From: an uncultured Kouleothrix sp.
Lineage (GTDB): Bacteria; Chloroflexota; Chloroflexia; Chloroflexales; Roseiflexaceae
Assembly: GCA_937858455.1 (NCBI GenBank)
Contig: CALLYN010000317.1
Span: forward strand, 1 to 7,291
DNA length: 7,291 nt
Direction: 5' to 3'
The notes under the pieces were generated by a model. The model was not told where the DNA came from, searched no databases, and worked only from the letters and a program-made list of their open reading frames with translations. Shown here in pieces: positions 5,449 to 7,291 of the stretch (within the stretch, counting starts at the first letter, position 1; each line of letters begins with the position of its first letter). The position numbers and the translations under genes were made by a program.

Positions 5449-5477
5449 TTGAAATCGCCGGGGTCGATCGCTATACT
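5449..5477 (+). promoter_or_regulatory. Sigma70-type promoter for the secreted-protein gene
   Basis: TTGAAA (5449-5454) and TATACT (5472-5477) each match 5 of 6 consensus bases and are 17 bases apart. The transcript would start near 5484, leaving an unusually long leader of about 196 bases before ATG 5680. Confidence 0.65.
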
Positions 5478-5595
5478 AAAGCCCAAGAAAGGTGTTTGGT
5501 ATCACGTAACAGAGTGTACCAGCCATGTGTGTGTGGGGCGGATTTTAAAAATGCCCATGGCCTAAGCTCCTGACACATAGTAAGCAGCCATGGTT

Positions 5596-5630
5596 CACGG
5601 CGAGGCGGCCTGTCGGGCCGCCTCGCCGTG
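5596..5630 (+). promoter_or_regulatory. Strong hairpin in the leader of the secreted-protein gene
   Basis: CACGGCGAGGCGGCC (5596-5610) is perfectly complementary to GGCCGCCTCGCCGTG (5616-5630) around the loop TGTCG. No T-tract follows, so termination is unlikely to be efficient. It stands 49 bases before the start codon and does not cover the ribosome binding site. It may stabilise the transcript or be part of a larger leader fold. Confidence 0.6.
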
Positions 5631-5665
5631 GAACGCCAGAGAGCCAAATTGTGAAAAGCCCCATG

Positions 5666-5673
5666 AGAAGGAG
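5666..5673 (+). promoter_or_regulatory. Ribosome binding site of the secreted-protein gene
   Basis: AGAAGGAG, six bases before ATG 5680. It selects this start over the in-frame ATG at 5590, which would add 30 hydrophilic residues in front of the signal peptide and lies at the foot of the leader hairpin. Confidence 0.85.
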
Positions 5674-5679
5674 TTGTGC

Positions 5680-7155
5680 ATGCGTTTGCGCGTCTTGATT
5701 GTATCGGCGCTGGTGTTTTGTGCTTTATTTGTCGCTCAGGTGATGCAGGGCAGCCCGGCAGTGCGGGTGACAAGCGCCGCGCCGGCGCCATATGGCTACT
5801 TCGACGATAACCTACCGTACTTCTACAACCCCGCCTCGACCAGCAGCTCGCTGGTACAGACGCCCAGCGGCGAGAAGCCGCAGAGCAAGCTGTGGTTCAA
5901 CGATGGCCGCTGGTGGGGCAGCATCTTCAACGCCGCCGCCGGCAACTACCATATCTACTGGCTCAACTTCGCTACCCAGAAATGGGTTGATACCGGCACC
6001 GTGCTCGACACGCGCGCCCAGACCAAGGCCGACTGCCTGTGGGACGGCAAGTACCTGTATGTCGCCTCGGGCGGCGGCTTCGACATCAACGGCAACGGCA
6101 CCACTGCGGTGCAGCCGGGCTGGCTGTATCGCTTCAGCTATAACGCCACGACCAAGCAGTACACCAAGGATATCGGGCCGGTGCTGATCCGCAATGGTGG
6201 CGCCGAAACCCTGGTGCTCGGCAAGGACTCGTTTGGCGTGCTGTGGATCACCTACACACAGAATAGCAAGGTGTATGTCAACCACAGCCGCACCTCGGAC
6301 GCCGACTGGGACCCGGCCGCCGCCATGGTGGTGCCGACGCCGGATAGCCGGTGGACCAGCCTTTCGCCCGACGATATCTCGACGCTGGTGGCATTCGACG
6401 GCAAGATTGGCATTCTGTGGAATAACGAGAGCGCCGGGCAGTTCTCGGGATCGAGCGACACCGCCTTCTACTTCGCGTACCACATCGACGGCCAGGCCGA
6501 CACGCTCTGGACCAGCGCGCCGATCTTTCGGCAGCCCAACGCCGCCGACGACCACCTGAACCTCAAATCGCTGCAGGCCGACGCGGCCGGCAACGTGTAC
6601 GCGATGGTGAAGACCTCGTTCAATACCGCCGGCACGCCGCAGCTGATCTTGCTGGTGGCCAAAAAGAATGCCACCGGCGGCTACACCTGGAACTGGTACA
6701 CCGAGAGCATCCGCGAGGAAGGCCAGACGCGGCCGCTGCTGATGATCGACACCAGCCACCGCATGCTGTATGTGATCACCTCAACCGAGGGCGGCGGCAG
6801 CATCTACTATAAGAGCACCAGCATGGACAACATCAAGTTCACCACTGGCGCCAATACTTCGCGCACGCTGATCAGCAAGCCGGGCTACGCGGTCAATAAC
6901 GTGAGCAGCACGAAGCAGAACGTGAGCGCGGCCAGCGGCATTGTGGTGCTGGCCAGCCACGACAATGAGTCGAGCGTCGATACGCCGGCCGCCGACTACT
7001 ACTTCCACAACTACATCGACCTGGCCGGCGGCGGCCCGACCGCGACGCCCGGCACAGCGACGCCAACCGCCACTAGCGTCCCGGCGACGCCCATCCCCAC
7101 GATCACGCCGGCGGGCTCGTCGCGCCACGTGTTTGTGCCCTGGAGCACGAACTAG
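5680..7155 (+). CDS. Secreted sialidase/beta-propeller-like protein with Thr/Pro-rich linker
   Basis: A 491-residue exported protein of unknown specific function. MRLR followed by VLIVSALVFCALFVAQV (5-21) is a Sec signal peptide, with cleavage probable before or around the Ala/Pro stretch at 32-37. The mature part (about 40-445) is rich in Trp, Tyr, Asn and Gly and has blade-like segments such as KLWFNDGRWWGSIF (70-83), YHIYWLN (90-96), WVDTGTVLDTR (102-112) and CLWDGKYLYVASGG (119-132). This suggests a sialidase-like or other beta-propeller fold. I see no canonical Asp-box series and no certain catalytic residues, so a binding or structural role is as likely as hydrolysis. From about 450 a PTATPGTATPTAT-type linker leads to the tail HVFVPWSTN, resembling the short hydrophobic ends of many Chloroflexota surface proteins. 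It has its own promoter and a hairpin after the stop. Confidence 0.8.
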   Translation: MRLRVLIVSALVFCALFVAQVMQGSPAVRVTSAAPAPYGYFDDNLPYFYNPASTSSSLVQTPSGEKPQSKLWFNDGRWWGSIFNAAAGNYHIYWLNFATQKWVDTGTVLDTRAQTKADCLWDGKYLYVASGGGFDINGNGTTAVQPGWLYRFSYNATTKQYTKDIGPVLIRNGGAETLVLGKDSFGVLWITYTQNSKVYVNHSRTSDADWDPAAAMVVPTPDSRWTSLSPDDISTLVAFDGKIGILWNNESAGQFSGSSDTAFYFAYHIDGQADTLWTSAPIFRQPNAADDHLNLKSLQADAAGNVYAMVKTSFNTAGTPQLILLVAKKNATGGYTWNWYTESIREEGQTRPLLMIDTSHRMLYVITSTEGGGSIYYKSTSMDNIKFTTGANTSRTLISKPGYAVNNVSSTKQNVSAASGIVVLASHDNESSVDTPAADYYFHNYIDLAGGGPTATPGTATPTATSVPATPIPTITPAGSSRHVFVPWSTN

Positions 7156-7188
7156 CGCCGTGGTTCGCCAGAAAAAGTGCGCATAGAA

Positions 7189-7221
7189 AGCAGCGGAGGC
7201 GGCATTGCCGCCTCCGCTGCT
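7189..7221 (+). terminator. Hairpin terminator after the secreted-protein gene
   Basis: AGCAGCGGAGGCGGC (7189-7203) pairs perfectly with GCCGCCTCCGCTGCT (7207-7221) around ATT, 33 bases after the stop codon. The following GTGTTGAGATTAG is only modestly T-rich, so it is either a weak intrinsic terminator or a 3'-end-protecting stem. Its core GAGGCGGC/GCCGCCTC is the same as in the leader hairpin of this gene. Confidence 0.65.
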
Positions 7222-7239
7222 GTGTTGAGATTAGAACTT

Positions 7240-7291
7240 AGAGCCTGTTTGAAAAGGGGGTGCGCGAGGGGCTATGCCCCTCGCACTTCCC
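7240..7291. repeat. Possible end of an insertion sequence or MITE-like repeat, cut by the window
   Basis: AGAGCCTGTTTGAAAAGGGG (7240-7259) resembles the terminal inverted repeats of some insertion sequences. It is followed by the 9-bp stem GCGAGGGGC (7264-7272) / GCCCCTCGC (7276-7284) with loop TAT. The partner end and any transposase would lie beyond the window, so this is only a suspicion. An isolated hairpin repeat is the alternative. Confidence 0.3.

Larger units (their letters stand above)
5299..5595. other. Intergenic region between divergent promoters and secreted-protein leader
   Basis: Apart from the AT-rich dyad, 5329-5447 shows no gene or motif that I can support; short frames on both strands lack ribosome binding sites and recognisable products. 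From 5449 rightward lie a promoter and the first part of a leader. The leader can form a bulged stem TGGTA-CAC (5497-5505) with GTG-TACCA (5514-5521). It also contains the imperfect dyad GGGC (5536-5539)/GCCC (5553-5556) around the AT palindrome ATTTTAAAAAT (5542-5552). Confidence 0.4.

Noticed and set aside
5239..5452. Short overlapping frames of 67-69 residues on both strands between the ligase and the secreted gene
   Set aside because: They overlap the consensus promoter of the ligase, lack ribosome binding sites and show no recognisable sequence character.
5590..5679. Longer form of the secreted protein starting at ATG 5590
   Set aside because: The extra 30 residues are hydrophilic and would mask the signal peptide. 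There is no ribosome binding site before 5590, while AGAAGGAG precedes ATG 5680 at ideal distance.
5484..5679. Leader as a c-di-GMP (GEMM) or other known riboswitch
   Set aside because: Scattered fragments such as GGCCTAA resemble parts of GEMM, but the conserved core elements are missing in order and spacing.
5812..6759. 315-residue minus-strand reading frame
   Set aside because: Antisense to the secreted-protein gene, which has a signal peptide, ribosome binding site, promoter and terminator on the plus strand.

Overview
The window looks like a chromosomal piece of a GC-rich member of the Chloroflexota, probably class Chloroflexia (Roseiflexus/Kouleothrix-like). This rests on the base composition, the style of the secreted protein (N-terminal sialidase-like domain, Thr/Pro-rich linker, short C-terminal tail of the 'YLPLV' kind) and the mix of genes. 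It is an inference from style, not from a marker gene. I see no rRNA, tRNA, CRISPR array or complete mobile element.

Layout. (1) Bases 1-188 have no gene. They hold a perfect 17-bp palindrome and a structured stretch leading into folK. (2) 189-1656, plus strand: folK (folate biosynthesis pyrophosphokinase) overlaps by 20 bases an alpha/beta hydrolase gene with an intact Ser-Asp-His triad. (3) 1653-2681, minus strand: a response regulator with an HD-GYP output domain (c-di-GMP phosphodiesterase type). It is convergent with the hydrolase, and the two stop codons interlock in one CTAG. (4) 2682-2934: an AT-rich divergent control region with overlapping promoter candidates and a repeated 10-mer. 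(5) 2935-3639, plus strand: two small DNA-binding proteins, a Cro/C1-type HTH protein and a protein made of two tandem copies of an HTH unit. The second has its own strong promoter, followed at once by a terminator-like hairpin. (6) 3689-5209, minus strand: a FadD-like acyl-CoA synthetase behind a full-consensus promoter. (7) 5210-5679: a long intergenic region with that promoter, a second sigma70-type promoter facing right and a leader of about 190 bases. (8) 5680-7155, plus strand: a secreted beta-propeller-like protein, followed by a hairpin terminator. (9) 7240-7291: the start of a repeat-like sequence cut by the window end.

The genes do not form one pathway. folK and the hydrolase are a translationally coupled pair, and the other genes are single units with their own promoters. 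The most interesting signals are non-coding. At the start of folK two hairpins share a strand and so exclude each other, one of them burying the ATG; the tandem-HTH gene and the secreted-protein gene have structured leaders. The tandem-HTH protein and the secreted protein are the least characterised products. Nothing here amounts to a demonstrated new system.
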